This document shows, piece by piece, positions 47,401-61,536 of a stretch of DNA of 64,000 nt. Positions within the stretch are counted from its first letter, which is position 1. Each line of letters begins with the position of its first letter. Location of the stretch: contig OZ017805.1 in NCBI GenBank assembly GCA_963969395.1, positions 11,966,001 through 12,030,000 on the forward strand. The letters run 5' to 3'. Made by a program: the position numbers and the translations under genes. This stretch comes from Pseudoscleropodium purum (Eukaryota; Streptophyta; Bryopsida; Hypnales; Brachytheciaceae). The notes under the pieces were generated by a model. The model searched no databases and was not told where the DNA came from. It was given only the letters and a program-made list of their open reading frames with translations.

Positions 47401-50400
47401 AAAGGTTCTACTTCACTATCAAGTATGGCTTGGCATATATGTATTTTACAAGTACGCGTGTTCTTAAATATACCTTACATTGACACATATATTCGAGATG
47501 CACTTCTTCACCAACTATGACTCCTACTCTCCTAAGTATTACTAGAGCCCAAAGTTTGATTTTCCAATCAAAAAGACCACTCTCACAGCAGCTACTACCC
47601 TTAGGAATTCCCTATTGCAACACATATATCACTCCACATTACACCTCACCAAAGGATGATGATCCACACTGGTTTACCTTTGCTATCTACAATTTCTATT
47701 CCAAGAACTACATTGGCTTTGCAATAGGACTATGGTAACTATGTAGATCATTCAATGATCTCATGAAAGGATGCAAGTCCCTACATTTCGACATGCACAA
47801 GAAAAGACTAATAATGCTACTATAAAATGAATCACTCCCATTAAGTGCATATTGTATGTGTCACTTCAGAGCAATCACATGAAGAAATAATCGTCTGCAA
47901 AATACTGCACTTGGATTTAGTGTAGTGTGAGGATGTCAAACCTTACAATCGAAAGAGATCTTGATCTACATCTCCATGTGCGTCAACCCAGAGATAACGG
48001 CCATGTCGTAAAATACGTCTCTCAATTGCTATACGTCCACAACTCCCTTACGTGTGCAAAAGAGTGAACTCTAGGTTGGTTTGAGGTTATGGCAGATCAA
48101 CTTCTGATACACGAGCTCTAGTTTCCCGCCAGGAATTGTATAAGGTTGTATAGTTTTGCATTTGGAATTTGGAATGCATTCTTCTAGTTCGTGCGCAAAT
48201 ATGGACAGAATCTGTAGAAGCTGATCCACCTTCCAAATGTTGACTTCATTCTCGAAGACCGTGCAACTCTGACCAATTGAAATCAAACATGTAGGACTTC
48301 AATTCACGTGCTCAATTTATGGTCACATTATACAAATTCTAGACCTCCAATATGGAAAGGGATGTACATGCGGTCTTGAAACTCGAATCTCCTTCGGATT
48401 GCTGGAATTCACAACATTTAAGGTTGGTATTGTCCCAAGCACCTTTACCACTTCCTTCTCGTGCTTTGGAAGCGAATCTAACATTAACCGCTAAATGCCC
48501 AAGGCCTACTTTGAGCCTCTAGAAATTTGCTCGAAATTGAATAAAAACTCAACAATCTAATAAGTTGTATCAATTTTTTGGAAATGTATCCATACAAATT
48601 CAAACTAGACTTGTTAGAGATCACATAGGGTAAAAAAAAACAATATCACTTAGAAGTTGGAAGATTATAATGTTTCACCAAGAAGGTGTTAAGCCTATGA
48701 AAAATTTTTAATTCACTTTTTGCATATCAATTTTAAAAAGTTGGTCACCAAAAGAATATGAGGTTAGAGGACCTAAGTTGATTTTAAATGAGTTTCTAAT
48801 GTGATTTTTCCTCCAAGTCCAACTAGATTTGAGGCTCATTTCCAAGAGCCTTCAATACTACAAAAAGTTAAAAATGCAATGGATATTCTTGCACAAAATC
48901 TTGAATAGAAAAATTAGAATCATTGGTTTTCAAAATTGCATTTTTTATGCAAAAACTAGATTTCAAGATAAATCTTTCAAAAATATAAATTACTAAAAAT
49001 AGCAATGTAGATAGGTTTTATTTAACTTTAAAGTACTATCACAACCACTTTTAGGTCCCTTGGGCCTATAGGGATTAACCTTATGAGGATGAGCCTTCTA
49101 CTACTAATTCCAATCCTCCACTGTCAAAGACCTGTTTCTTGCAATTTGTGATTGGACAAGAATGAAAACTTATAAATTCATTTTTCAAACATGAAGATAT
49201 ATGTCTATTACAATTCACCCAATTTTCAAATTTACAAGGAAGATTTAAAATACCTATGTTTCTCAAGAAAAACTAAAAAAAGTTATTAATGTGTGTTGCA
49301 AAATATATCCAAATGAATGCAATTTAATCATTCATACAAATTGTATTTCCGAATAGTGGATTTAGTTGTTTCCTAGTCACTTTTAAGTCGTACATTACTT
49401 GTTTGCTAGTCGTTTCTTAGTATCTTAGGTGGATGGGAGGTACATTATTCTACAAGGCTATTCCTACCAAGTTTATGAAAGGATTCTAAAAGTAAGCATC
49501 ACTTTTTTTAGCAAACCAAATAATAACTACTAACACTAGGATTTAGGGTTTAGGATCTAGGGATCACAGATGAAAGGCTTAGGATTCATAATATCATGAT
49601 GTGGGCCGTATCGTGTGAGTCCACATCTTTAACAGTAGCTGTTGTAAACTATAAGTATCTAAACACTTAAACATTTTCCACCCTAAATGTACACTACAAT
49701 AAGGCATCATGAATGAACAATCATTCAATAATAACCTTCTTAAACACTCAAAGCTAGCTTCTATTTTTGCTCAATTGGATTAGTCTTGCAAAATCATTCA
49801 TATGAATCAAGGAATAACACTAGTAAAGATTGGTATAACAACCAACCATCATTATACTTTGTGCTCTAATTCCTTTCAACTCATAAACTACAACACATCC
49901 AAGACTTGAAGAGAATGAAGCAAAGGGGCGGCCAAGGGTTATAACCACCCTCAAGGCACCCCAAAACGACTCTGTTCACACCTCTAACAATCCCCAAACA
50001 CTAATTTTGCCCCCTAGTGGTCAATACATGGCTATTTTGGCTATACTAAGTCTATAATCACCTCCTACCACGGCTTACAAAGCCTAACAACTAATCTTTA
50101 TGAAATAACATGATAGCTATCTTTTAACTGAACTTAGGCACTTGTTATCATTAAGGTTGGATCCAAGCTTTGAAGAGAAGGTTAGGTGGTTAGGTAGGTA
50201 GCTTCATTGTGAAATGACTTTCTTTTGGGATTTGGCCTTGTTAGGAGTTTAGGACTTAGAAGGGGTTAGTCTTGTAAAGAGGTTATATTAGGGAGGGGCA
50301 TTAATTTGTTAAAGTATTCCAAGGTTCGGGATTGGCAATTCATTGAGTACACTTTGTAGCTTTGGGAGTTCTAATTTTTTGGGTTTTCAGAATTTGATTA

Positions 50401-53400
50401 TTGAAGATGCCTATTGAGCTACTATTAGTGCCAATTGCTGAATGAAAATTATTAGTTCATTATGCAAGAATAGTTGTGAACAACAAATGTCAAGGATATG
50501 TCATGAATATATCATGTTTGTTGTTCTTTTTTTCGAATGTAGCTGCACGTTTCAGTTTTGCACATCACTATTTTTTTTTCCACAAAACTTGCCTTTTGTT
50601 GTAGGGTTTCTATCCTATAATTTCCTAATTTTACTAGATTTTGTCACCCTTTCTTCAGTTTTACCTAGGCACCGTAAGACTTATAATTTAGATACAAGAT
50701 TGAGGCCTCTATATTTTTTCCTAGAAGTTGGATTCTTTTCCACCTTGCATATTCTTTCCTACACTCTATAATTATTTATGTATGGTATCTATAATTGTTT
50801 ATACCTTCTAGACTTGTTTTCACTCTTTGTATTTGCAACGACGCTAGAATGTGAGCAGGAAGCAATGAGTGTTGAGCAATAAGCATTTAGTCTTGAACGT
50901 TCACTAAGACTATTTTTATTAAAAATAGACATATTAGATTCATGAATAGTAGTGTTAGAACTAAAAATAGTAATGTCAAAATTATCAAAATAAAAATTAT
51001 TATATTTTTTTTTCAAAAAATCAATTTATTGTTAAAAAAAGTTTAATTGAAGGTAGTTCTTTAGCACTTAAATGTTGTACATGGGGTCAAAAATGATAGC
51101 GTAGCCTCTCCAACAACATAGAAGGTACTACCCTTGACGTGATGAATAGATGAATTTCATCCATGACATCCATTCCGTGTTTGGAATAATTGAAAAAAAA
51201 TTCCAAATACTATGACAATCGATGAATAAAAAAAGATATCTTTTATGTAGAAAATGGCTCATTGCCAAAAGACCTTCATTCTATTAATTTGAAGGATTAT
51301 TTGGATTGTGATTTAAAAGAAAAAAGACACAAAAGAATTTTTTTTCAAATTAAGTTTTAATTAAGTTTTTGGATTAATTTTTTCAATTCGTTTATTTTAA
51401 TTCATTTTTTTTTGTCAAATTCTAAATTATTTTATAATTAGTAAATGGTTCCTCGGTCCTAAGGAATAATTTCTTGTTGCTAGAGGCACCTGCCCTCTAT
51501 TAATTTAGATAATATTTTAACTGCAATTTATTTTCAAAAAAATAAAATTATTTAATTCAACGTTCTTTGGAATCCAAAGAGCCTTCTTCAAGCTCCAAAA
51601 AGCCTTCCATTGGTGCAAAGAGACGTTTACAAAGAACTTCAAGCCTTTAAATAACCTCCAAACAACTTTTTTTAGTACCTAAAAAGGGCTCCTTGAAATC
51701 AAATAGGCTTTTCTTGGTAGTTGGCATTGGCATAGAGGGCTACTTGGAATCCAAGGAGTGTTCCTCGGATTCTAAGGAGCCCTAATTAAAAAATATATAT
51801 TAAATTCTTTTAAGAAAAAAAATTTTGAAAAAAAAATTTGAATTCTTTTTCTTAAAATTAGTTTAAATTTTTTCCAAATTAATATGGGAGGGTGCCTTTG
51901 GCAACAAAAAAAACCCACCTTAAATTCGAGGAGCCATCTATTGAATTTAAAAAATATATATTATTATTTTTTAATTTTAATTTTAAAAAAAATTATTTTG
52001 AAACTTTGAAATTTCAATTTCAATTTCAATAAATTCCCAAATTAATAAAAGAAGAATTCTTAAATAACTTACTTCTTTAATTTTAATTTGGGGTACTTAG
52101 ACATTAATTCTTATCTTAAACAACTAAGTTTTTAATGCCATTCAATAGTCATTCATCATTCAGTGTAATGACCAATAGATGTATTTCATCCAACAAATTG
52201 AACTACAAAAAATTCATGTAAATCCTTTCATCTCCATTCATCTTCATTCATCTTCTTTAATTAATTTATAGCTATATACGTTTATCCTTAACTATAGATA
52301 TAGGCATCTTATGGTGAAAATTTTTTTAAATTTTTACAAGATTTTTTTTAAATGGTTGTTGTTCAACGGTCATCACTTGTTGCTCAATGCTCAACGCTCA
52401 TTGATCCCTATTCATACTTTAGAAACCCTCTCTGTATTTGTTTCCACCCTCTATTTTTGGGTGCACTTTCTATATTTTTTTTTTACCTCTACATTTTTTT
52501 CCACCTTCATTATATATTTCATGGTTTCCACCCTCCAGATTTTTCCACATTATATACTTGTTTGGCACATTTGAAATTGTTTTCACGAACCTAAATTCTA
52601 TAGTTGTTTCGACCTTGGCTCCATGTTTTTGTACATCTTCTATATTTTTTTTATCCTTGAACCTCTATATTTTTTTTGACACTGTACGTTTATCTCTAGA
52701 AGGTATCTATAGTTACCCTAAACCTCTAAATTATTTTCATTTCGCAGTCTATTTTATTTGTAGGATGATACTACATAAGGATATTTGAAACAAGCTATTG
52801 CTTCTTATATCTAAAATGAAGCTAAAAGGGACCCTATTTCTTTTTGTCAATGATGTCTTTAGTTTTAGTTGAGAGCTTTTCAATTCATGACAATTGCAGG
52901 ATATTGGTTTAGATTATTAGACTTATGTTGATAATCCAACTTCTACTTGTGATGGAATTGAAGGGTTTTCTCGAAACTGGATGAACATAATGGTACATAT
53001 ATTTTCATAGTCATAGGTACAATCTTTCAATATAATTATTTGTACCTTCATGTTCCAAAATGATACAATAAGAATCATATAATATGATTAGCACTTATGG
53101 TTTTGGGTGATTAATATATACAATATGATTTTTTTTTCTCTACATGATTCAGTGTGCAATTCCTATCATTAAATAATCATAAGTATCTATGCACATCTCT
53201 TCAAATTTTTGGTAATTATGAATTGATATTTGTCAATCATGTATTTTGGAAATGATGTACAGTGTCATTATTACAGCCCTCCATTGTAGTCCTAGTCTAT
53301 TTGTTAAATAATGGACTTAGGCGTATTTCAAAATAAATAAGCTTTATTGTATCCATATGAATTGTTTCCTTACTTCTATTACTACCTTTGTAGTTTTAGA

Positions 53401-56400
53401 AAATAAAGTAAACTACTCCCCCCTCAACCAAAATCATAATTAGGCTCTTGCACATTCATTAATTGGAATGTCTGAAACAAAGAGTAGAATTGTGCTCACA
53501 TTATGCTTGCATCTACTTCTCCCGTAATGGAATATATAACTAGAACTTTCTCAGTTGCATTTTGATCATTTTTTTGAATGCAATGCACTCACAACCATTT
53601 AACCAATTTTAGATCAAGTGAACTACAAACATGAGTAATGAGTACGGAATGAAATACTTAGTCATATAATTTGCTCTGAAAAATCTTGTTAATAATGTCG
53701 TAGATTAATTCTTGTGAACTCACTATAATTTCTATAATTATGGTTGTTCAGTGTTATGTTACTAATACTCTTATCTAAACTTTAAGCACATGCACTCTAA
53801 GTTTCAAGTGCAGGGCATCTTGTACAAATTGTGTTTAGCACCCTTTCATTCATAATTATATTCAGACTTCTACTTTTTTCATGGCAATTTGATGAAATAA
53901 TATGTAATGCTAATTGTAGTTCAATAAAAAATTTATATTCTATACTTCAAAAATTTGTCCTTAAGTCATTGTAAGATGATTTACCATGACTCTTGACATT
54001 TATTGATGTGCAAGGCTTATTAATATGTGAGCTTAAGAGTGTAAGCCCATGAGTTTAGAAGATTGTACACCTACATTATAAATATCTATACAGTATGAAT
54101 CTTCTATAATTATAGAATAACTATATTTTATTATAGGAGTTTATACTATTAATAAGCACATTCTATAGTAGTAAAACACCTATTTATGTATTCTAAAGGC
54201 TCACATTTCACATATTCATGCTCACATAGTAGCACCGTTTCCTAATGTGCTTTGTAATGAGTGTTGCCAACATTAAGGTAGTCTACTCTAAAAGTGTCCC
54301 TCCACTTTAAATCAATCCTATAATTAGATATAGAATAGAAAAAAGGTGCTTTCTAACAAATAAACATGTTCACCATTGCATACATAAAAAAAAATAGGGT
54401 TATTTTTTTTAATGAGCCAAATAATCATTCTTTTTGTTTCTTTACATCTCTTTACAAGTTGCAAGACGATGGATTATGGCCTGAAGACCCACAAGTCACA
54501 AACTAGTGCATGTAATAAAATCTTTGAAAATTCATAAGTAATTTAATAATGATTCCAAAAATATGAAACCACTTGTATTACATTTACATCCATTTCTCTT
54601 TCTTTGACCAATTAAGTAATAATATTTTTGTCCACAAAGATCTATGGAAAAAGGGGATTAGTCCTTCAAGTTTGGCTTCTAGAGCATACTACCTTAATCC
54701 ATAAATGTTGAGGTTGACAAAAAACGTTCAATGAATGATATAGGTTCTTTGTTTGTAGGACCAAAGAGCAACTATTCATCCTCAAATTTTGTTGTGGAAA
54801 GGGAAGGTCATCTATAGCAATATGATTTCTAATCAGTGCATATCTTGCCAAAAAACTACAAATTAAAAGAAAATCTTGAATGAAAATAATAGCCAAATTG
54901 TTGATGAGAACAAAATCATGGTTGCCTAATATCCATGAATGTGAAATTTTCTGTCCACTATATGAATGAATATTGAAATTTGAAGCAACACTATAATATT
55001 TAGTAGTGCTACTTTGGCATTTCTTAAAAAATGAAAACTGAAACCTGGTTCACATGGTCTCCTAAATGGCTGATTTTCACCTTTACTAGTCCATTTGGTA
55101 AAGATTAAACAACATGATTACTTGTTGTTGGCCCCTTAGTCAAGGGTCTTCTCCACCCTGTTAAGTGCCGAAGGTGGTAGTGGTGCCATCATTGTTTGTG
55201 CGAGTAGTTTGGGCTCCACCTAGCTTCCCCCCCTTCCCATTGGCTCCTATCCCTCCCGATAGTTTTGAGCATCTGGTTTCTCCCATCACTACGTCGCTTT
55301 CTTGGAGGTTCTTGAATTGGCCCATTTGGAGGTTTTTTTTGGCAGGCAACATGAGAAGTTGGAAGAGGGAGAAAAGAGTCATAGTGTTGGGTGAAGGACA
55401 AGGAGGGAGGTGTTCATTTGCATGACTTCTATCATGAGTGGCGCCTTGACTCATGATAGTAGTTTTCTGCAAGTTAGAGGTTGCCAGACTAAAGCTGGGC
55501 TTAGACGACTGGCGCGCTTGATCAGCTGGGAGGTATGTTTGTCTACAATTTTCTTCTTCAGGTATGTCATTCCCCTTGACCTCTTGTAATGTACTATTTG
55601 CAACTACTTTGCATGAGTTTAGGAAGTTCAGTACTATAATGAGAGGTCTTGTATGTTGATTTTAGAATACTAGGTTGTTAAATAGGGTCATGATCGTTTA
55701 CAAGACATAGAAGTTGTGCTTTGTGTTTAGCCACGGCCCACAAATGATGTTGTAGGCATTGTAGCACATAACAATTTAGGATCCATTAGTAGGTCATTAT
55801 CATTGTATGTGAGATATTAGGTTTTAAGATTGGAAGAGCCTAGATGTAGTAATTTGTTCAAGGTGTAGTATATGAACTTGTAGTAGATGCCAAATGAATT
55901 ATGGAAGAACCCAAATGCAATTTCAAATCTCCTCCATAGATTGACTGTGTATGTTGTCTAGGATTTTGTTTTGAGACAGTCACTGATTGTATTGTTCACT
56001 GGAATTTGTTACTCTACAAGAACAAATTGGAAGTCCTAGTGTCGGGAAGGAGGGTGTAAATTGCAATAGAGTAGAATGGAGACCTCTATGGACCATGAAG
56101 AAATCTTTCGTGAATAAGACAACCTGTAAATTTTAATGTTTGTGCATTTGTAGTGCTAGTTGCTTGAAATGTCATAGAATTATAGCTTTTATATAAGAGT
56201 GAGAAACAAAAGCATAATCTAAGACCTGTAGGTGATAGAGAGAGAAGTATGTATAATATTAGAGTATATCCATGTGCCTCATAGGTTAAGGATAGGCTAT
56301 GGGAAATCTCCGAATGCCATGGTGTCGCGCATTCAGAGATTTCATGAAAAAAAGGCACCTTAGTTTGTAATGTGTATGAAAACCATTGGAATATCTCCCA

Positions 56401-56510
56401 ATAGTAACTCGAATGTATTGACTGAGTAAATGGAAACCTAACTTAATTTAGGGTTAGATGGTTCTATTCGGAGATTTCTTGACAGAATGTAAAAATTTGC
56501 AATATAGTAA
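47401..56510. other. Long AT-rich region with no recognised gene
   Basis: Scanning both strands shows only short frames without motifs. Very AT-rich blocks lie at 51170-51560 and 51780-52080, and a pyrimidine-rich block at 52310-52700. A perfect short hairpin lies at 55429-55459. Palindrome-family copies appear at 56300-56345, 56384-56402 and 56465-56485. No tRNA-like fold or element end was seen. Confidence 0.45.
55429..55459. other. Perfect 11-bp hairpin
   Basis: CTATCATGAGT and ACTCATGATAG are separated by the nine-base loop GGCGCCTTG. Its role is unknown; it is too short for a microRNA precursor. Confidence 0.6.
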
Positions 56511-59500
56511 TGTCGCATGCACAATCTAGGCATAAGTATCTTTACACATGACAACATGGTAAGATGACACGAATTATCGTCCCAAAGAATTTTACATGCC
56601 TTTCTAAACTCTAATATCTGGATGATCGTTTCCTCCTCTTCCAACTACTCTCTTCCACTTTCTTTTCTGGGATGATTACTATCCGGATTCCAATCAGGAT
56701 CCAGTATCATCCGATTTTTTCTGGTTTCACCCTCTAACAAATTGGTTTTCAATTCCTCTATTTTACCATCAAAGGGTCCACTTTTGATCTTTTGAGGGGT
56801 AAGGACTTCACCATTCTTGTCTATTCACTACACAGACAAAAACAAACAAACAACAAACACCCAAGTACTCAAGGTGTTGTAGAACAGAAGGTAGATCCGG
56901 ATCCTCACAACATTCTGGATGGCTGATCCGGAATGTAGGTCACTTAGGACTGCGTTTACTCTTCCTTACTACAACGACACATTTTAGACGCCCGAAACTA
57001 ACAAGGGGGTAATCTTTCTAGGTGTAAGACAGATCCTAAGGTTGGTAGACCTTCCGGTGAGTGGAAGTTTCCTCTGATAATCGCTAATCTCCATACAGAA
57101 TTGGAAACAATTCTGGATCTACACTCACACCATTTTTCACTAGAAATTGGATTACCATTCTAGTAGTTTAAAGGCACCACGCGCAGCTCCCTCATCTCGT
57201 ATCTAACATCATTACAATAGTACACTCTTAGTTCGATCAAGTTATCTAAAATTCGGATTTTTCTTCACCTATCTTTCTCACATCTCCACATTTAAACAAC
57301 AAAGCAATACAATCCAAATACACGGTTGGAGCCAGAAGATTCACCAAGTGACTCAATTTAAAGAAGGGAATGAAATACAACAAAATAACTGCTAGGATGG
57401 AATGAGATGGCAACAAACTTACTCGCCCTTAAAAACCAAAAACCAAACCAAAATCAACGCCTAAAAAGCCAAAAAGGCATCCCGGAAATCAAGGCAACCA
57501 ACTAGTGAACAACCTAGGATAACCGGAACGTTCACATTCCAAGTGCCTCTACAAGTCCGAAATCTCGAAAATGATCCGGAACTCGGATCCATGCTTGGAA
57601 TTCCCGTTCCGGATAAAAATCCTATGTAACTACCTACGCTCTATCTACCTATGCTCAATCTACCTTGCCGGACCTTCTTTGAATTGCTCTCACTTTGATT
57701 GCCCAGAGTCTTCACCGAAATCTTCACTAGCGTATTTTTCGCTGATGACTAAGTTTGGAGCTTCCGTGAAACCTTTAGAGGTGAGTCTTTCATTTCTGTC
57801 TCTTCCTAAGATCCAGACTTTAGCACCTCTTCTTCCGATTCTTCAATCTCTTGAATCTCTGGGTCTTTGGCTTGCGGTGATTCATTTTATACAATCTCAG
57901 TACGATTCCGTTTCAGAGTCAACTACTGCATATAAGAGAAGTCTTCTGGGTGAGAGTGAGTCGGATTCGTCATCACTCCAATACGTGCATTGAGATTGCC
58001 GCAAACCGTCAATTCAAGTACCCTAAACTTTCTAGTTGTGACATTTCCAGGTGGTGGGAAAATCGGGACAAAAAGTGCTTGTTCTATCGGAACAGACTTT
58101 CCACTCACCCCTTTCTTTGGCTCAAATCTTTTTGGTCTTGATGGAGTCTGTACTCGGCTACTTGAGGGTCCTACAATTGGAATGAGAATAGACTTCAGTC
58201 CCTCCAATTGGGGTTGGATTGGGCCACTTGAAGCCTGCCGGATTGGAGTTTGTCGAATCAGAGTATCCCGGAATATGCTCTTTAGGACTTTCGGAAACCT
58301 TTCTAAATCAATGGCCCATTCCGGATCCTAGTACCTTAGCAACTTCCACATGTCCTTCAACACAATCCCCATCCGGGCTTCGAAGTTGACCAGAATCTTC
58401 ACCATTTTGGATCTGGTCATATGCCCTTCCTTCGCCAACCAGGCGATGTAAAGCTCAACTCGGATCACTGTATGTTTTGGAACCATGACGAGTTCCTTGA
58501 AATTGTGGACGAGCTGGAGAGCCTTCGTCTCCTTTCGTCTCGTCACGTTGAGCTCCCCCTCCGTCCACTCGAGTTAGGACTTGAAGCTGTTCCTTTCCTC
58601 CTCCAACTTCCGGATCTGTTCATCCTTTTGTCGGAACTCCTCCTAATTTGGACGTTTCTGGATTTCCTCTAAAATTTGCTCTAGCTCTACCTTGAGTTCG
58701 TTTGCAATAAGATGCATGTGATCCTCTAAGTCGCCATACATTTGTTTGGCTTGCTGCATCCACTGAATTCTGACTTCAAAGAATTCGAGCTCGTGAAGAG
58801 GTTTTAGATCGGGTATCGGTTCCTCCCGTTCTAGTGTTGGTGCCTTCCCTCTTGCCACCAGATTTGTGGACTTCCTCCGTTTCTAGTTGATTGCTTCTTC
58901 TTCTTCTAATTGCTCTTCTTTGGATTCTTTTTCTTCCTTTTGTAGCTTTTCTGTGAGGCTGTACTTCAAGATCTTGACTCTAGTGTTGTACTCAATCGTC
59001 TTCCCAATACTCAAGACCTCCTTGTGGTGATTGAAGTGGAACAGATATGGCATGATGGGGCTGTGCTTTTCTCGACGTACATGCTTTACTAGCTTGCCCA
59101 TGACTCTCTGAATCACTCTTCTCCAATGGACGATCCAGTCCTCGAAGGCACCAAAAATAGTGTTTGCCATTGTAACCGTAACGCGGGTAGGCTTTTCCAG
59201 ATATAGAATTGGAATAAGGAAATTCAATACCTGTCTATGCCTCTCATTTTATAGTCGCTAATGGCAAATCCCTCCTTTGAGTGGGCTTGACTCTGGAACT
59301 TTCTGGTCAAGTACTTGTCCGTTCTTTCGGCTAGTCCAAGCCCATTTTTCTTAAATGAATAAACATCCGTCCAAATGTCTTTCGTCCAAGCTACGAGTCG
59401 ACCTCTCACTATCAACTTGTACTGATTCGGAACTCTATAAATGAGTTCCTAAATAATTTCCTCGTTCTTCATGCTCCACGGCCTATCTAACAATCCGACA

Positions 59501-60089
59501 CATCCGATATACATGAGGTCCTCCTCTAACTGTGCTCGGTGACTTGGATCGGAAGGAATAATCAAACAAACCATCCGGGCTATTACTCCAGACCTTCGTG
59601 TAGCTGGATCGGCAATCACTGCCATAAATCACCGACAACTTGCAAACCTAATCCGATACTAGTCCTTTCGTCTTGTCCTATCTTGGTTACTAACTCACCA
59701 CTCTTTTTTTCAACTATATATTGATAAAATTCAACAAGCAAAGAGGGAGAAACAGAGGAGTGGCGATGGATTTAAGTACCCGGCGTGCAGCCGACAATTT
59801 TCAGTGGAGAACGGGTAGATGACTGTTCCCCTAACGGTCTCCTAGTTTCTTAGACCAGATGTCTAGAATGTAGGTTTGGAGAATCTGGTACTTTTCTGGA
59901 TTCTGGATCCGTATCGAACTTGTTTCCGTAATGTTACTTAAGGTTTTAGCAACCCAAAAACTAACTATTTCTATTATAGTTGTAGTGTAGCGTAAATTTT
60001 TAGAAGTTATCAAAAAAATTGAAATTTGCAAGTCTATCTAATCCTAATTTTAGACTAACTTATCCGGTTTGAGTTTTCATGCTCCCACA
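56511..60089 (-). mobile_element. TGTCGC-family long repeat, copy E (3579 bp)
   Basis: In element orientation it starts TGTGGGAGCATG at 60089 and ends GCATGCGACA at 56511. The five flanking bases AGTAA and AGCAA are a duplication with one change. It is homologous to copies C and D throughout. It carries a decayed gag-like gene that lacks the paired TAG stops of C and D. Confidence 0.83.
57650..59500 (-). pseudogene. Gag-like gene in copy E, decayed
   Basis: The best preserved of the older subfamily. DIWTDVYSFKKNGLGLAERT and PTRVTVTMANTIFGAFEDW represent the globular domain. WMQQAKQMYGDLEDHM and a coiled coil follow, then a C-terminal segment FVPIFPPPGNVTTRKF that copy A lacks. Stops are mostly TAG (near 58884, 58647, 58329 and 57927) with some TAA. 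One frameshift lies near 59224. Boundaries are approximate. Confidence 0.7.
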
Positions 60090-60099
60090 AGCAATATGG

Positions 60100-60410
60100 A
60101 GTTCAACATTGGGCGATCTCTTGATTTAAGATAACTAGTCATAGTGAAGAACTCTACAACTAATCATTGGAAAATCTCCCAATACAATGCTAAAGGCCCT
60201 AGTAAAGCAATCTCAAGTTAATCATCTAGAGATCTCCCAATAGAAACTCAACTCGTGTACAACAATGACTTACAAAATGAGAAGAAATGCCTCATGTTCA
60301 CTACCTAGATGGGATCAACGTGTCAATAAGTGCCAATAGGAGATCTCTAGATGACAACAATTTGGTGTCCAACTCTAGGCAAATAAATTCATGGGGATGT
60401 CTCTAAATAG
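60100..60410. repeat. Second cluster of GAGATCTC palindromes
   Basis: Copies near 60114, 60173, 60233, 60344 and a weak one near 60399. Examples are TCATTGGAAAATCTCCCAATAC and TCATCTAGAGATCTCCCAATAG (within 60163-60243). The first three centres are about 59-60 bases apart. Confidence 0.6.
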
Positions 60411-60422
60411 TTCTGTGTCACA

Positions 60423-60893
60423 TTGTGCAGTGACAATATCATCAAGAACTGGCCCACTGAATACTCACCAAGAAAGCTATCATCTTTTGCCAACGGGATC
60501 GTACACACATTCCAGTACAAAGGAAATTTTTTCCCACCACCAATTTTCCGATGTAATAAGAAAGTGAAAACGTGGGGTCTAGAGTGGGTGGATGTAATGG
60601 ACTAAAAAGTTATCATATGATCCAAATTGGACTACTTAAGAAAGAGTCACGCTACGACGAGATTAGACGTGCTAGAGGTGCAAGGATTGGATGACTCGAC
60701 TATGCTTTTGGTATTTTAGGAGGTAATTCCCAAAGCCAATGAATTAATCAAATATAGATTCATCCTCGATTATGGAAAAATGAGGTTGGAAATGTGCGAG
60801 ACCATCATATACAAGGGAATGTTGAACAACTAGGACGACTCCCCTTTCTAGAGTCTTGATGAAATAAACAATGAATGGGACATCATTGATGAG
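60423..60893 (+). pseudogene. Unknown decayed gene, part 1, interrupted by M5
   Basis: The frame from 60423 (NIIKNWPTEYSPRKLSSFAN) reads through stops near 60603, 60618, 60717, 60831 and 60849 to IINNEWDIIDE-type sequence ending at 60893. There the short element M5 begins. Removing M5 and one 8-bp duplication keeps the same frame into 61537. I do not recognise the product. Confidence 0.4.
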
Positions 60894-61528
60894 CAGGGTT
60901 GACTAGGGTTGACAAGACGGTCGGACGTCTGGGACGTTCGGACGCGGACGTTGTGTCCGCAGCGTCCGCTGACATTCGCGGACGCCATCCGCCCCGTCCG
61001 CCCTATCCATTTGCCCCGTTCGTCCGCCTTCCGACGACGAGCGGGACGTTGCATCCGCTGGCGTCCGTGAGGACGAACGTCCGGGTTACGGACACTATTT
61101 TAGGGCGGACGTACTGATTTGTTAACCCTAGGGTTGATAGGACGGTTGGACGTCCGGGACGTCCGGACGCGGACGCTATGTCCGCAGCGTCCGCCGAGAC
61201 CGCCCGTCCGCTTCGACCGCCCTGTTTTAGCTTTTACATAAATAGTGATAAACAACTCTATTGAATCGCAATTGCAATATAAGAAAAATCCAAATCCAAA
61301 TGACTTCACTCTCAATCTCTCATTGGTGAAAACAATCAAAACAAAAAACCCAAAACGGGTTTTCTAAGCCGCCCCGTCCGTCCTTCCTGTCCGCCCCGTC
61401 CCGCCCTGCTCGTCCGCCTTTCCACGGCGGGCAGGATGTTGCGTCCGTTGGCGTCTGTGAGGACGGAGGTCCGAACGTCCGGGTTACGAACGCTATTTTG
61501 GGGCGGACATACTGATTTGTCAACCCTA
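60894..61528. mobile_element. Short hAT-like element M5, deletion derivative of the large element
   Basis: Ends are CAGGGTTGAC and GTCAACCCTA, with a perfect 8-bp duplication TTGATGAG. Without the nested M6 it is about 400 bp. Its left arm (61139-61224) copies the right tip of the large element (13556-13755 reversed, shared TTCGACCGCCCTGTTT). Its middle (61225-61303) copies window positions 1-75 reversed. Its right arm is GC-rich again. This is the structure of a Ds-type internal deletion. Confidence 0.9.
60904..61130. mobile_element. Short hAT-like element M6 nested in the terminal repeat of M5
   Basis: Ends are TAGGGTTGAC and GTTAACCCTA, 227 bp. The 8-bp duplication is GGGTTGAC and GGGTTGAT, which is part of M5's own terminal inverted repeat. 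It is type II, closely related to M3. Confidence 0.87.
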
Positions 61529-61536
61529 TTGATGAG

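Noticed and set aside
50442..52788. Phe/Leu-rich frames suggestive of membrane proteins
   Set aside because: They follow T-rich low-complexity DNA; no start context, motif or conserved neighbour supports a gene.
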